Shown here: positions 11,084-20,355 of the stretch, in pieces
Layout of the letters: every line of letters begins with the position of its first letter
Position numbering within the stretch: the first letter of the stretch is position 1
Assembly: GCF_001423265.1 (NCBI RefSeq)
Contig: NZ_LMND01000023.1
Location: 124,001-188,000 of the forward strand
From: Methylobacterium sp. Leaf108
GTDB taxonomy: Bacteria; Pseudomonadota; Alphaproteobacteria; Rhizobiales; Beijerinckiaceae
Length of the DNA: 64,000 bases
Direction of reading: 5' to 3'
Notes under the pieces: generated by a model
Seen by the model: the letters and a program-made list of their open reading frames with translations, nothing else
Databases searched by the model: none
What the model was told of the DNA's origin: nothing
Translations under genes and position numbers: made by a program

Positions 11084-11839
11084 ATGACGACACGTCCCTG
11101 GCATGCGACCGTTCTCACCCTCTATCCGGAGATGTTTCCCGGACCCCTCGGGCTGTCCCTCTCGGGGGAGGCGCTGGCGCGGGGGATCTGGGCGTTGGAG
11201 GCTCGCCAGATCCGCGAGCACGGCCTCGGCCGCCATCGGGCGGTCGACGATACGCCCGCGGGGGGCGGCGCCGGGATGGTGCTGCGCTGCGACGTGCTGG
11301 GCGCGGCCATCGACAGTGTGGCCGCGGATACGCGCCCGCGGCTGCTGATGAGCCCACGGGGCCGGCCGCTGACGCAGGCGCGGGTTCGGGCCTTGAGCGA
11401 AGGCGCCGGCGCGGTCATCGTCTGTGGCCGGTTCGAAGGGGTCGACGAGCGGGTGATCGAAGGGCGCGGACTCGAGGAGGTCTCGATCGGCGACTACGTG
11501 CTCTCGGGCGGCGAGATCGCCGCCTTGGTGCTGCTCGATGCCTGCGTTCGCCTGCTGCCGGGCGTCATGGGCAAGGTCGCGTCGGGGGTGGAGGAGAGCT
11601 TCGAGTCGGGGCGGCTCGAATATCCGCATTACACCCGGCCGCGCGAGTGGGAAGGCCGGACCATCCCGGACATCCTCTTGGGCGGAAATCACGCCGCCAT
11701 CGCCGAGTGGCGATCGCAGAACGCCTTGCGGATCACTCGGGAGCGACGCCCGGACCTCTTGGCCGGAGACCGGGTCGCGACAGCGTTCGGTGCCGGCGGG
11801 CGTTTCCCGGAGGATAACCGGGGTCAAAACGACGCGTGA
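11084..11839 (+). CDS. trmD: tRNA (guanine-37-N1)-methyltransferase
   Basis: SpoU/TrmD-class knotted enzyme that uses SAM to make m1G37 next to the anticodon and so prevents +1 frameshifting; essential in most bacteria. 251 residues. Seen: N-terminal [17 protein letters not shown], the [12 protein letters not shown] region, the [13 protein letters not shown] segment and the knot [19 protein letters not shown], then the C-terminal [20 protein letters not shown] with the catalytic-domain contacts. ATG 11084 was chosen because homology begins there; GTG codons further upstream add unrelated residues. It stands alone, without rpsP, rimM or rplS. Its TGA stop forms the first bases of a dispersed hairpin repeat (11837-11875). 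Confidence 0.95.
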   Translation: MTTRPWHATVLTLYPEMFPGPLGLSLSGEALARGIWALEARQIREHGLGRHRAVDDTPAGGGAGMVLRCDVLGAAIDSVAADTRPRLLMSPRGRPLTQARVRALSEGAGAVIVCGRFEGVDERVIEGRGLEEVSIGDYVLSGGEIAALVLLDACVRLLPGVMGKVASGVEESFESGRLEYPHYTRPREWEGRTIPDILLGGNHAAIAEWRSQNALRITRERRPDLLAGDRVATAFGAGGRFPEDNRGQNDA

Positions 11840-11952
11840 TACGGCTCCCGCCTGGATCGAGCGAGAGCCGTATCACTGGGCCCGCGCGGCACCTGAGCGA
11901 AGGCAAAATCCGCATCGCGGAGCAATCGAACGGAGTTTGTCTGACGTCCATC
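11837..11952. repeat. Dispersed structured repeat, copy 1
   Basis: About 115 bp. It starts with a 39-nt hairpin (11837-11875) of 15-bp arms with one mismatch and a 9-nt loop CTGGATCGA. A conserved tail follows, including the block CACCTGAGCGAAG. It is homologous along its length to 44796-44911. The stem differs between copies by paired changes (GGCTC/GAGCC here, GGTTT/GAACC there), so base pairing has been kept. The first three bases are the stop codon of trmD. Confidence 0.8.
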
Positions 11953-11960
11953 GACGGTCG

Positions 11961-11998
11961 ATCCGACAAGACGGGAGCGAGGTCCCGTCTCGTCGGAT
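11961..11998 (-). terminator. Hairpin downstream of hpnH
   Basis: 16-bp arms (11961-11976 and 11983-11998, one A-C mismatch) close over the loop GCGAGG. It starts 9 nt after the hpnH stop codon. No U-tract follows, so it may be a transcript-end stabiliser or a weak intrinsic terminator. It also faces trmD transcripts coming from the left. Confidence 0.6.
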
Positions 11999-12007
11999 CG
12001 GGTCGAC

Positions 12008-13171
12008 TCAGGCGGCGGTGCGGTTGCGCGCCTCGCGCTTGGTGTCGACGCCCGAGGCTTTGATCTCGGAGAGTTTCTCGGCGACGTTGCGGGAGAACAC
12101 GAACTCGGCCGGGCGCTGGTTCTCGAGGCTGACCTCGGGAGCCATCGCACCCTCGGTCTTGATGCCACGGATCGCGTGGATCAGCGGCTTCCACGGCTTC
12201 TTCACCGAATCGACCACGGAGGAGGCCTCGTAGCCCGAATGGACCATGCAGTCGGCGCACTTCTCGTAGTTGCCGGTGCCGTAGGAATCCCAGTCGGTCT
12301 CCTCCATCAGCTCCTTGAAGGTGGCCGCGTAGCCTTCGCCGAGCAGGTAGCAGGGCTTCTGCCAGCCGAAAACGGTGCGGGTCGGGTTGCCCCAGGGCGT
12401 GCAATGGTAGGTCTGGTTGCCGGCCAGGAAGTCGAGGAACAGGCCCGACTGCTGGAAGGTCCACTTCTCGCGGCCCTTCTCCTTGCCGTGGCGGAAGACG
12501 CCGCGGAAGAGGTCCTTGGTCGCCTTGCGGTTGAGGAAGTGCTGCTGGTCGGGGGCCCGCTCGTAGGCGTAGCCGGGCGAGACGGTGATGCCGTCGATGC
12601 CCATCTTCGTCACGCTGTCGAAGAAGTCGGCGATCTTGTCGGGCGACGAGTTGTTGAAGAAGGTGCAGTTGATGGTGACGCGGAAGCCCATCTCCTTCGC
12701 CTTGGCGATGGCGGCCACGGCCTTGTCGTAGACGCCGCGCTGGCACACGGAGCCGTCGTGCATTTCCTTGTCGCCGTCGAGGTGGATCGACCAGGTGAAG
12801 TACGGGCTCGGCTTGTACTCCTTGATCTTCTTCTCGAGCAGCAGCGCGTTGGTGCAGACGATCGCGAACTTCTTCTGCGCGATGATGCCCTCGACGATCT
12901 GCGGCAGATCCTTGTGCAGCAGCGGCTCGCCGCCGGCGATCACCACCACGGGAGCGCCGCACTCGCGCACGGATTCGAGCGCGTCGGCGACGGGCAGGCG
13001 CTTGTTCAGGATCTCGTCCGGATAGTCGATCTTCCCGCAGCCGGCGCAGGCGAGATTGCAGCGAAACAGCGGCTCCATCATCATCACGAGCGGATAGCGC
13101 TTGCGACCGGTGAGGTGCTGCTTGAGGATGTAGCCGCCAATCTTCGCGACGTACCGAAGGGGAATGCCCAA
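12008..13171 (-). CDS. hpnH: Adenosyl-hopene transferase (radical SAM)
   Basis: Radical SAM enzyme that joins a 5'-deoxyadenosyl group to diploptene (hopene), the first step of C35 hopanoid side-chain synthesis. 387 residues. The 4Fe-4S motif is FRCNLACAGCGKIDYP (Cys 38, 42, 45). Other conserved parts are VVVIAGGEPLLH (SAM-contact GGE), the FTWSIHLDG stretch, GYAYERAPDQQHFL and a Cys-rich C-terminal part (GNYEKCADCMVHSGYEA). The start is TTG 13171, supported by AAAGGAG 7 nt upstream. The gene is divergent from hpnN across a 686-nt gap and separate from the hpnLMIJK run, but belongs to the same locus. A strong hairpin follows the stop. Confidence 0.96.
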   Translation of the reverse strand: MGIPLRYVAKIGGYILKQHLTGRKRYPLVMMMEPLFRCNLACAGCGKIDYPDEILNKRLPVADALESVRECGAPVVVIAGGEPLLHKDLPQIVEGIIAQKKFAIVCTNALLLEKKIKEYKPSPYFTWSIHLDGDKEMHDGSVCQRGVYDKAVAAIAKAKEMGFRVTINCTFFNNSSPDKIADFFDSVTKMGIDGITVSPGYAYERAPDQQHFLNRKATKDLFRGVFRHGKEKGREKWTFQQSGLFLDFLAGNQTYHCTPWGNPTRTVFGWQKPCYLLGEGYAATFKELMEETDWDSYGTGNYEKCADCMVHSGYEASSVVDSVKKPWKPLIHAIRGIKTEGAMAPEVSLENQRPAEFVFSRNVAEKLSEIKASGVDTKREARNRTAA

Positions 13172-13857
13172 GGCGCGGCTCCTTTGCTGTTCTGGCCCCG
13201 TTTTTCAACGGGCTGCTTAGCGTGAAAAATTGTCGATTTCCAGCGGACTAGGCCGGAACCGGTCGGGGACACGAGCCGGCAGTGTGTTGTTTTCGATCGT
13301 GGCGCAAGCGTGTCACAGAATGCGTTCGTCGAGGATGGTCCGTTTGGGCCATGACGCCGCGGCGGCGGTGTCCGAGGCCCGGATGCACGCTTTCACGAGC
13401 CCGTCTCCCAGCGCGGACGCCTCACGGTCACCGTGCGCCGGCGGATCCGGCATGCGGCGGCGCCATGCCAGCTCCGCGCCGTCTTCATGGGCTCGCCGGC
13501 GCACGTTCCCGTCCGGCGAGCGCGCAAGCGTGGGTGCGGTGCGGCGGCTCCGCCCGTGCTCCCATGTTCGTGGTCCCATGCCATTGCTCCCATGGCCGTG
13601 GTTGACGTTTCGTTGCAATTCGCGTCCCAGCGACGTACTCAGCCCCGACTCCGTCGCGATGCACTCGCGACACGAACGCGCTCCCGATCGACCGTCGGGT
13701 TCGGCCCATGGCCGTACCGGATTCGGGGATCGGAGCGACAGGTGCTAGTCCGGCGCCCTCAGGAACGCTCATGTCCGGACTGCATCCTTCTCGTGCAGCC
13801 GGGCGTTCCGATGCGGCCGCGCGTCCAGGACGGCCCCGATAGGCAGGCAGGGTACTC
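13172..13857. other. Divergent promoter region of hpnH and hpnN
   Basis: 686 bases with no convincing gene; overlapping open frames lack family similarity. It must hold promoters for both hopanoid genes. A small CCCGTT-TTTC-AACGGG hairpin (13196-13211) lies in the hpnH leader. No known regulator site recognised. Confidence 0.5.
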
Positions 13858-16506
13858 GTGATCGAACGGCTCGTTGCGTTCTCCGTCCAGCGTCGCTGGC
13901 TCGTCATCGGTCTGATCGCCGTCCTCACGGTGGCAAGCGTCGGTCTCGCCGCTCATCTGTTCCGCATCAACACCGATGTCGAGCGGCTGATCGACAAGGA
14001 CGTTCCCTGGCGCCAGGACGAGATCAACTTCGAGAAGGCGTTCCCGCAGCGCACCGGCACGCTGGTCGCCGTCATCGACGGCAGCACCCCGGAGACCGCC
14101 GAGGAGGCGGCCGCCGCTCTGGCCAAGGCCCTGGCCGGCAACAAGGACCGGATCGAGACCGTCTACCGGCCCGATGGCGGCCCGTTCTACGACCGCAACG
14201 GCTTCCTGCTCATGTCGCAGGAAGAGCTCACCAAGACCACCGAACAGCTGATCCAGCAGCAGGGCCTGCTCGGGCCGCTCGCGGCCGACCCGACCCTGCG
14301 CGGCCTGATGCGCGTCCTCGGCCTCGGCGCGCGGGGCATCAAGAGCGGCGACGCCAAGATCGAAGACCTCGAAGGTCCGATGACCCGGATCGACGAGACG
14401 CTGCAGGCGGTGATGGCCGGCAAGCCGGCACGGCTCTCGTGGCAGCTCCTGCTCTCCAACGGCAAGACCCAGAGCACCGAACTGCGCAAGTTCGTGATGA
14501 TCCAGCCGGTCCTCGACTTCAATGCCCTGCAACCGGGGGCGGAGGCGACCAAGCTGATCCGCAGCATCGCCCAGGACCTCAAGATCGACGACGCGCATGG
14601 TCTGCGCCTGCGCCTGACCGGCCCCGTCGCCGTCTCCGACGACGAGTTCGCGACCCTGGCCGACGACGCGCTCCTCAACAACCTCGTGACGGTGGGCGCC
14701 ATCCTGCTGTTCCTGTGGCTTGCGCTCCGGTCCGGCGCCCTCGTGGTCGCCGTGATGATCACCACCTTCTCGGGCCTCATCGTCACCGCGGCCCTCGGCC
14801 TCGTGATGGTCGGCGAGCTCAACCCGATCTCGGTGGCGTTCGCGGCGCTGTTCGTGGGCCTCGGCATCGATTTCGGGATCCAGTTCGCCGTGCGCTACCG
14901 GGCCGACCGGTTCGAGCAGCCCGACATCCCCTCCGCCATCCGGGCGGCGGCCCGCGGCGTCGGCTGGTCGCTGACCCTCGCCGCGATCTCGTTAATCGCA
15001 GGCTTCTTCGCCTTCCTGCCCACCGCCTTTCGCGGCGTGTCCGAGCTCGGCCTCATCGCCGGCGTCGGCATGGTCGTGGCGTATCTGTTCTCCCTGACGC
15101 TGCTCCCGGCCCTCATCGCCGTCATGAAGCCGCGCATCGAGAAGCGTGCCGTCGAGACCGCCTGGATGGCGGGCGTCGACCATTGGATCATCGAACATCG
15201 CAAGGCGGTGCTGATCGTGGTCGGCCTGATCACGGTGGCCGGCATCCCGCTACTGTTCAAGCTGCCGTTCGATTCGAACCCGATGCACCTGCGCAGCCCC
15301 AAGGTCGAATCGATCGCCACCTACCTCGATCTGATCAAGGATCCCGAGACCAGTCCCAACCTCATCGACGTCATCGCCCCCTCCGTCGAGGCCGTGCCCG
15401 AGCTGGCGGCGAAACTGCGCGCCCTCCCCTCGGTGGCCCGCGTCATCGACATCCAGACCTTCGTCCCGCCGGACCAGGAGCAGAAGCGCGCGATCGTCAT
15501 CGAGGCGGCCCAGCTGCTCGGCCCCATCCTCAACCCGGCCCGCAAGCCGCCGCCGCCCACGGATGCCGATACGGTCAAGGCCCTCAAGGAAGGGGCCACC
15601 GCGCTCAAGGGCATCGCCACCGGCCCGTCCGGGGGCGCCAAGGCGGCCGGCCAGCTCGCGGCCACCCTCGAGAAGCTCGCCGGCAGCTCCGCCGCCATGC
15701 GCGAAGCGGCCAACGTCGCGATCACGACCGACCTGAAGACCCTGCTGACCCGCCTCGGCGGCCTCCTCAACCCGCAGGTCCTGTCCATCGCCACCCTGCC
15801 GCCGCAGCTCAAGGCGGAGTGGATCACCAGCGACGGCCGCTCGCGCATCGAGGTCCATCCGAGCGGCGACGCCAACGACAACGTCGTGCTGCGCCGCTTC
15901 GCCAAGGAGGTGCAGAGCGTCGCGCCCCACGCCACCGGTGCGCCGGTGGCCACGACCTCGTCGAGCTACACGATCCTCGGCGCCTTCGTGCAGGCGGCGC
16001 TCACCGCGCTCGTCCTCATCTTCATCATCCTGTCGGTGGCCCTGCGCAAACCCTGGGACGTGGCGATGACGCTGGGCCCCCTGGTATTGGCGACGCTGTG
16101 GACGCTGATGGCCCTCCACATCGTCGGCATGCCGCTCAACTTCGCCAACATCATCGCGATGCCGTTGATGCTGGCGGTGGGCGTGGCCTTCCATATCTAC
16201 TACGTCATCGCCTGGCGGGCCGGCGTGGTCGACATGCTGGCCTCGAGCCTGACGCGGGCGATCTTCTTCTCCGCACTCACCACGGGGACCGCCTTCGGCT
16301 CGCTGGTGCTGTCGAGCCACCCGGGGACGGCGAGCATGGGCAAGCTGCTGGCCCTGTCGCTGTTCTTCACCCTGGTGGCGGCCTTCTTCGTGGTCCCGGC
16401 CTTCCTCGGCCCTCCGCCGAAGCAGCCCGACCCGAAGCGCCCGGAAGGCGACGACGCTGTCCCCGGCCGCAAGCCGGCGCGGTCCGAGCCGATGGCGGTG
16501 AAATAG
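13858..16506 (+). CDS. hpnN: Hopanoid transporter, RND/MMPL family
   Basis: Inner-membrane RND-type permease that moves hopanoids from the inner to the outer membrane. 882 residues from GTG 13858 (CAGGG 5 nt upstream). Layout: TM1 (about 14-34), a first periplasmic loop of about 240 residues, a block of TMs with the MMPL signature AALFVGLGIDFGIQFAVRY, a second large loop with a low-complexity stretch around residues 560-600, and a second TM block (VALRKPWDVAMTLGPLVLATLW onward). Two halves of similar topology, as expected for the family. It is convergent with hpnK and shares a terminator with it. Confidence 0.95.
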   Translation: MIERLVAFSVQRRWLVIGLIAVLTVASVGLAAHLFRINTDVERLIDKDVPWRQDEINFEKAFPQRTGTLVAVIDGSTPETAEEAAAALAKALAGNKDRIETVYRPDGGPFYDRNGFLLMSQEELTKTTEQLIQQQGLLGPLAADPTLRGLMRVLGLGARGIKSGDAKIEDLEGPMTRIDETLQAVMAGKPARLSWQLLLSNGKTQSTELRKFVMIQPVLDFNALQPGAEATKLIRSIAQDLKIDDAHGLRLRLTGPVAVSDDEFATLADDALLNNLVTVGAILLFLWLALRSGALVVAVMITTFSGLIVTAALGLVMVGELNPISVAFAALFVGLGIDFGIQFAVRYRADRFEQPDIPSAIRAAARGVGWSLTLAAISLIAGFFAFLPTAFRGVSELGLIAGVGMVVAYLFSLTLLPALIAVMKPRIEKRAVETAWMAGVDHWIIEHRKAVLIVVGLITVAGIPLLFKLPFDSNPMHLRSPKVESIATYLDLIKDPETSPNLIDVIAPSVEAVPELAAKLRALPSVARVIDIQTFVPPDQEQKRAIVIEAAQLLGPILNPARKPPPPTDADTVKALKEGATALKGIATGPSGGAKAAGQLAATLEKLAGSSAAMREAANVAITTDLKTLLTRLGGLLNPQVLSIATLPPQLKAEWITSDGRSRIEVHPSGDANDNVVLRRFAKEVQSVAPHATGAPVATTSSSYTILGAFVQAALTALVLIFIILSVALRKPWDVAMTLGPLVLATLWTLMALHIVGMPLNFANIIAMPLMLAVGVAFHIYYVIAWRAGVVDMLASSLTRAIFFSALTTGTAFGSLVLSSHPGTASMGKLLALSLFFTLVAAFFVVPAFLGPPPKQPDPKRPEGDDAVPGRKPARSEPMAVK

Positions 16507-16541
16507 CCCTTACCGGCCTGCCGTCCGCGAGAGACACGGAT

Positions 16542-16580
16542 CCCGACCGTCGCGAAGGCTCGTCCAGCGCGACGGTCGGG
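16542..16580. terminator. Bidirectional terminator between hpnN and hpnK
   Basis: Perfect 13-bp inverted repeat CCCGACCGTCGCG / CGCGACGGTCGGG with a 13-nt loop. It is placed 36 nt after hpnN and immediately before the end of convergent hpnK. GC-rich and without a T-run. Confidence 0.6.
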
Positions 16581-16586
16581 GTCGGA

Positions 16587-17426
16587 TCAGGAGAAATCCG
16601 AAAAGCCGCCCGTGACCGCTCCGGCTCGCTCGATCGCCGTGATCGCGTCCGGTGCGACCAGCGCGTCGCGCTCGGCGGCGTAGGCATAGCCCGGCGCCTC
16701 GCCGGGAAAGCCCGCGCCGGTGGCGGGGTGGGTGTAGAGCTCGGTCAGCCCGTCCGGCAGGTGTCGCAGCAGGCCGGCGACCCTGGCCGGAGTCATCGCG
16801 CCGGACCAGGCGAGGCCGAGGGTGCGGTCCGGGATCAGCAGGCCGGCCTGGCGGGCCCGCACCGCCAGCAGCGCGGCCCAGGGCGCGATGTCGAGGGCCG
16901 GCTTCGGCTCGCATCCGGGTTCGGCGGCGCGCAGGACCGCCCGCGGCTCGCGCGGGACGCGGATGGCGCGCATCCCGTATCCGTGGCCGATGGCGAGCAC
17001 CCGGCCGGCGATCAGGGGATGCACATGGAAATGCTTGTGGGCATTGACGTGATCGAGCGGCAGGCCGGTGGCCCGGTAGGCCTCGAACTGCGCCGCGATC
17101 TCCGCCGAGAGCTGGCGGCGGGCGCTCGGCTTGAGGGCCAGATCGAGCCCGAGCCGGCCCATGTCCCGGCGGATGAGTCCGTCCGCACCGACGAGGTCGG
17201 GCAGGTCCGACGCCGGTAGCGTCGGCCAGGCCTCGACCATGACCAGATGCAGTCCGACGCGCAGCGACGGCATGCGCCGCGCACGCGCCACCGCATCGGT
17301 GGCGGCCGGTGCCGACACCATCAGGCTCGCCGCCGTGAGGATCCCCTCGCGATGGGCCTGCTCCACGGCTTCGTTGACTTGAAGGCTCAAGCCGAAATCG
17401 TCGGCTGTGACAACCAATCGCTTCAC
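16587..17426 (-). CDS. hpnK: Hopanoid-associated deacetylase, YdjC/ChbG family
   Basis: Deacetylates the N-acetylglucosaminyl hopanoid head group made by HpnI, giving glucosaminyl-bacteriohopanetetrol. 279 residues from GTG 17426, chosen because homology starts at KRLVVTADDFGLS and GGAG lies 8 nt upstream. YdjC-fold metal ligands: the Asp pair at 9-10 in TADDFG, His 60 (LRVGLHLV) and the HVNAHKHFHVHP block around 126-136. The C-terminal THPATG segment is also conserved. Last gene of the minus-strand hopanoid run, but separated from hpnJ by about 180 nt with two strong palindromes, so it may not be in one mRNA with it. Confidence 0.93.
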   Translation of the reverse strand: MKRLVVTADDFGLSLQVNEAVEQAHREGILTAASLMVSAPAATDAVARARRMPSLRVGLHLVMVEAWPTLPASDLPDLVGADGLIRRDMGRLGLDLALKPSARRQLSAEIAAQFEAYRATGLPLDHVNAHKHFHVHPLIAGRVLAIGHGYGMRAIRVPREPRAVLRAAEPGCEPKPALDIAPWAALLAVRARQAGLLIPDRTLGLAWSGAMTPARVAGLLRHLPDGLTELYTHPATGAGFPGEAPGYAYAAERDALVAPDAITAIERAGAVTGGFSDFS

Positions 17427-17520
17427 GAGGCATCTCCGGGTGCCGAGGGTGCAAGCCAACCCGCAGGTGCGGGGCAAAACCCTGCGACGGCACGCAGAGC
17501 CGGGCTCCGCCCCGCACCTG

Positions 17521-17581
17521 CCGGGGCCTCGGCCCCGGACCCCTTTCGAATGCAGAACGGCCGGGCTTTTCAGCCCGGCCG
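17521..17581. terminator. Two palindromes between hpnJ and hpnK
   Basis: CCGGGGCC-TC-GGCCCCGG at 17521-17538 and CGGCCGGGCT-TTTC-AGCCCGGCCG at 17558-17581. The second starts about 27 nt after the hpnJ stop and can form a 10-bp stem with a tetraloop. They could terminate or attenuate hpnJ transcription before hpnK. No T-tract. Confidence 0.5.
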
Positions 17582-17607
17582 CCGTTGGAATGGAGAGGTT
17601 CGGTCGC

Positions 17608-19041
17608 TCAGGCGGCCTTGGCGGTACCCTGGCGCTCCTTGAGGAAGCGGTAGAACTCGACGCCTTCGCGCAGGCGGCGCTTCATCATGTCGGGCGAGCG
17701 GACCATCTCGGAGACGATCGAGGCGATCTTGGGGGCGCGGAAATAGAACTTCCGGTAGAATTCCTCCACCGCCGCGAAGATCTCGGCATGCGACAGGTGC
17801 GGATAGTGAAGCGGCGCGATCTGGACGCCGTTCTCATCGACGAGCTCGGCGTTCGCGACATCGAGCCAGCCGTTCTCCACCGCCTGCTTGTAGAGGAAGG
17901 TGCCCGGGTAGGGCGCGGCCAGCGAGGCCTGGATCGTGTGCGGGTTGATACGCTTGGCGAAGGCGATCGTCTCCTGGATCGTCTCGCGGGTCTCGCCGGG
18001 CAGGCCGACGATGAAGGTGCCGTGGATGGCGATGCCGAGGTTGTGGCAGTCCTTCGTGAACTTCTCGGCGACCTCGACGCGCATGCCCTTCTTGATGTTG
18101 TTCAGGATCTGCTGGTTGCCGGACTCGTAGCCGACCAGCAGGAGGCGCAGGCCGTTCTCCTTGAGCACCTTCAGCGTCTCGCGCGGCACGTTGGCCTTGG
18201 CGTTGCAAGACCAGGTCACGCCGAGCTTGCCGAGCTCGCGGGCGATCTCTTCGGCACGCGGCAGGTTGTCGGTGAAGGTGTCGTCGTCGAAGAAGAACTC
18301 CTTGGTCTGGGGGAACTCCTTCAGGCAGTACTTGATCTCCTCGATCACGTGCGCGACCGAACGGGTGCGGTAGGTGTGGCCGCCGACCGTCTGCGGCCAG
18401 AGGCAGAAGGTGCAGCGGCTCTTGCAGCCACGGCCGGAGTAGAACGAGATGTAGGGGTGCTTGAGATACCCGATGAAGTACTTCTCCATCTCCAGGTCGC
18501 GCTTGTAGACGCTGGTGACGAACGGCAGCTGGTCCATGTCGGTCATGATCTCGCGGTCCACGTTGTGGATCACGACACCGTCGGCGTCCCGGTAGGACAG
18601 GCCCTTGATCTCCGACATCGGCGTGCCGTCGGCAACTTCCTTGACCGTGAAGTCGAACTCGTTGCGCGCGCAGAAGTCGACGCAGGGCGCCTGGGCCATG
18701 GCGCCGGCGGCATCCACGGCGACCTTGGCGCCGATGAGGCCGGCGATGAGCTTCGGATTGGCCGCCTTCAGCGCCTCGATGGTCTTCACGTCCGACTTGA
18801 AGGACGGAACCGAGGTGTGGAGCACCACGAGGTCGAAGTCGTTGGCCTGGGCCACGATCTCGTGGAGCTTGATGTTGTGCGGGGGCGCGTCGATCAGCTT
18901 CGAGTTCGGCACCAGGGCGGCGGGCTGGGCCAGCCAGGTCGGGTACCAGAACGATTTGATCTCGCGCTTGGCCTGGTAGCGGGAACCGGCGCCGCCGTCG
19001 AAACCGTCGAAGGTGGGGGCCTGGAGGAAGAGCGTGCGCAT
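17608..19041 (-). CDS. hpnJ: Hopanoid biosynthesis radical SAM protein (cyclitol ether formation)
   Basis: B12-binding-type radical SAM enzyme that converts the glucosaminyl head group of bacteriohopanetetrol to the aminocyclitol ether. 477 residues from ATG 19041; TTG 19050 three codons upstream is an alternative, but homologues begin at MxTLFLQAP. N-terminal Rossmann-like domain (around 1-170), radical SAM core with SGRGCKSRCTFCLWPQ (Cys 206, 210, 213), VGYESGNQQIL and FIVGLPGETRETIQ, and a C-terminal helical part. It acts after HpnI and HpnK. It lies 58 nt downstream of hpnI on the same strand, suggesting one transcript. Confidence 0.95.
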   Translation of the reverse strand: MRTLFLQAPTFDGFDGGAGSRYQAKREIKSFWYPTWLAQPAALVPNSKLIDAPPHNIKLHEIVAQANDFDLVVLHTSVPSFKSDVKTIEALKAANPKLIAGLIGAKVAVDAAGAMAQAPCVDFCARNEFDFTVKEVADGTPMSEIKGLSYRDADGVVIHNVDREIMTDMDQLPFVTSVYKRDLEMEKYFIGYLKHPYISFYSGRGCKSRCTFCLWPQTVGGHTYRTRSVAHVIEEIKYCLKEFPQTKEFFFDDDTFTDNLPRAEEIARELGKLGVTWSCNAKANVPRETLKVLKENGLRLLLVGYESGNQQILNNIKKGMRVEVAEKFTKDCHNLGIAIHGTFIVGLPGETRETIQETIAFAKRINPHTIQASLAAPYPGTFLYKQAVENGWLDVANAELVDENGVQIAPLHYPHLSHAEIFAAVEEFYRKFYFRAPKIASIVSEMVRSPDMMKRRLREGVEFYRFLKERQGTAKAA

Positions 19042-19099
19042 GGGGTTCAAGGCCTCAGCGAGAGTACGGGATGGGCGGGTGTCGAGTGAGCGGCGGGCG

Positions 19100-20284
19100 T
19101 CAGAGCGGCGTCGCGCCAGCGTCGCGGCCGAGGCTTCGTTCCGGGATCAGGGTGCCGTCCGCAACCACCCGATAATCGTGACCTTTCCATGTCACCGCAC
19201 CCGAGACGAAGCTCCAGGCGAAGTTCGCGAAGGAGAGGATGTCGCGAATCGGCAACAGCCAATACGGGTGCGCGGGCAGGCCGAAGGCGCGTTCGAGGCG
19301 CACGCACAGGACGATGCGGCAGGCGAGCGCCAGGGCGGCCACGGCCAGGGCATGCTGCCCGGCACCGGGGATCAGGGCGCCGATCAGGGCGAGGGGAAAG
19401 GCATGGGTGACGATGGACCCGGCATAGCCGAGCGGATCGACGTTGCGGATGGTCCGATTCCAGCGCAGCTCGTGCCGCCACAGGCCGGCCAGATCGGTGT
19501 CGACGCAGGTGTGGCCGACCGTGAAGGTCGGGATCGAGACCACGCCGCCGTCCGCGCGCAGGGCCTCGCCGATGGCGTAATCGTCGGCGAGATCGTCCCG
19601 GAACGTCTCGAAGCCGCCGATCCGCGTGAGGGCGGCACGGGTGAAGGCGATGGTCGAGCCGAAGCACGGGCGGGCGAGGCCGAGTGCCGTGCCCATCACC
19701 ACGTTGGGCAGGAACTGCACGTCGATGGCCAGCGCCGAAAGATAGGCCCACACGCTCCGGTTGGCCGGGACGCCGTGGTAGAGGCAGGTGACCCCGTCGA
19801 CGCCCTCGACGGAGAGTTCGGCGACGATGCGCTCGAGGTAGTCCGGCCGCACCACCATGTCGCTGTCGGCCAGAACGACCACGTCGTGGGCGATGTGGCT
19901 CGCCATGTTGATGAGGTTGGAGACCTTGCGGTTGGCGCCGTGCTGGCGCGCATCGATCACGAGGTCGAGCCGGACCGCCGGATAGGCATCGGCCAGCCGA
20001 CGCACCACCCCGATCGCCGGGTCGGCGGCACTCTGGACGCCGAAGACCACCTGGACCGGGCCGGCGTAGCCCTGACGGCAGAAGGTCTCGAGGTTCTCGT
20101 AGAGGTTGGGCTCGATCCCGCAGAGCGGCTTGAGCAGCGTCACCGACGGTCGCGGCGCCGCGTCCGGCAGGGCGGCCGGCGCCCGACGGGCGAAGCGGCC
20201 GGCCAGATGCGCCGCGCCGAGGCCGTAGACGCAACCGGCCAACGCCAGCAGCAGGCACAGCGAAGACAGCCAGGTCAGGTCCAT
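19100..20284 (-). CDS. hpnI: Hopanoid glycosyltransferase, ceramide-glucosyltransferase-like GT2
   Basis: Membrane-bound family-2 glycosyltransferase that adds N-acetylglucosamine to bacteriohopanetetrol. 394 residues. One N-terminal TM (about 4-24), GT-A core with TLLKPLCGIEPNLYENLE, the nucleotide/metal DxD in VVVLADSDMVV (D140, D142), the DDLADDYAIGEAL acceptor-loop acid, and a (Q/R)xxRW-like HELRWNRTIR. Hydrophobic segments follow near 290-345. The order hpnM-hpnI-hpnJ on the minus strand with short gaps points to an operon that starts at hpnL. Confidence 0.94.
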   Translation of the reverse strand: MDLTWLSSLCLLLALAGCVYGLGAAHLAGRFARRAPAALPDAAPRPSVTLLKPLCGIEPNLYENLETFCRQGYAGPVQVVFGVQSAADPAIGVVRRLADAYPAVRLDLVIDARQHGANRKVSNLINMASHIAHDVVVLADSDMVVRPDYLERIVAELSVEGVDGVTCLYHGVPANRSVWAYLSALAIDVQFLPNVVMGTALGLARPCFGSTIAFTRAALTRIGGFETFRDDLADDYAIGEALRADGGVVSIPTFTVGHTCVDTDLAGLWRHELRWNRTIRNVDPLGYAGSIVTHAFPLALIGALIPGAGQHALAVAALALACRIVLCVRLERAFGLPAHPYWLLPIRDILSFANFAWSFVSGAVTWKGHDYRVVADGTLIPERSLGRDAGATPL

Positions 20285-20355
20285 GGAAATTCGCTCGGGT
20301 CACGGGGCGCGTGAGGAGTGCCAACGGGCGGCACGAGATCGTCGATCGCCGGAAT

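Noticed and set aside
13230..13748. 172-residue frame in the hpnH-hpnN gap
   Set aside because: Ser/Arg-rich, overlapping frames on both strands are equally open, no motif or ribosome site.
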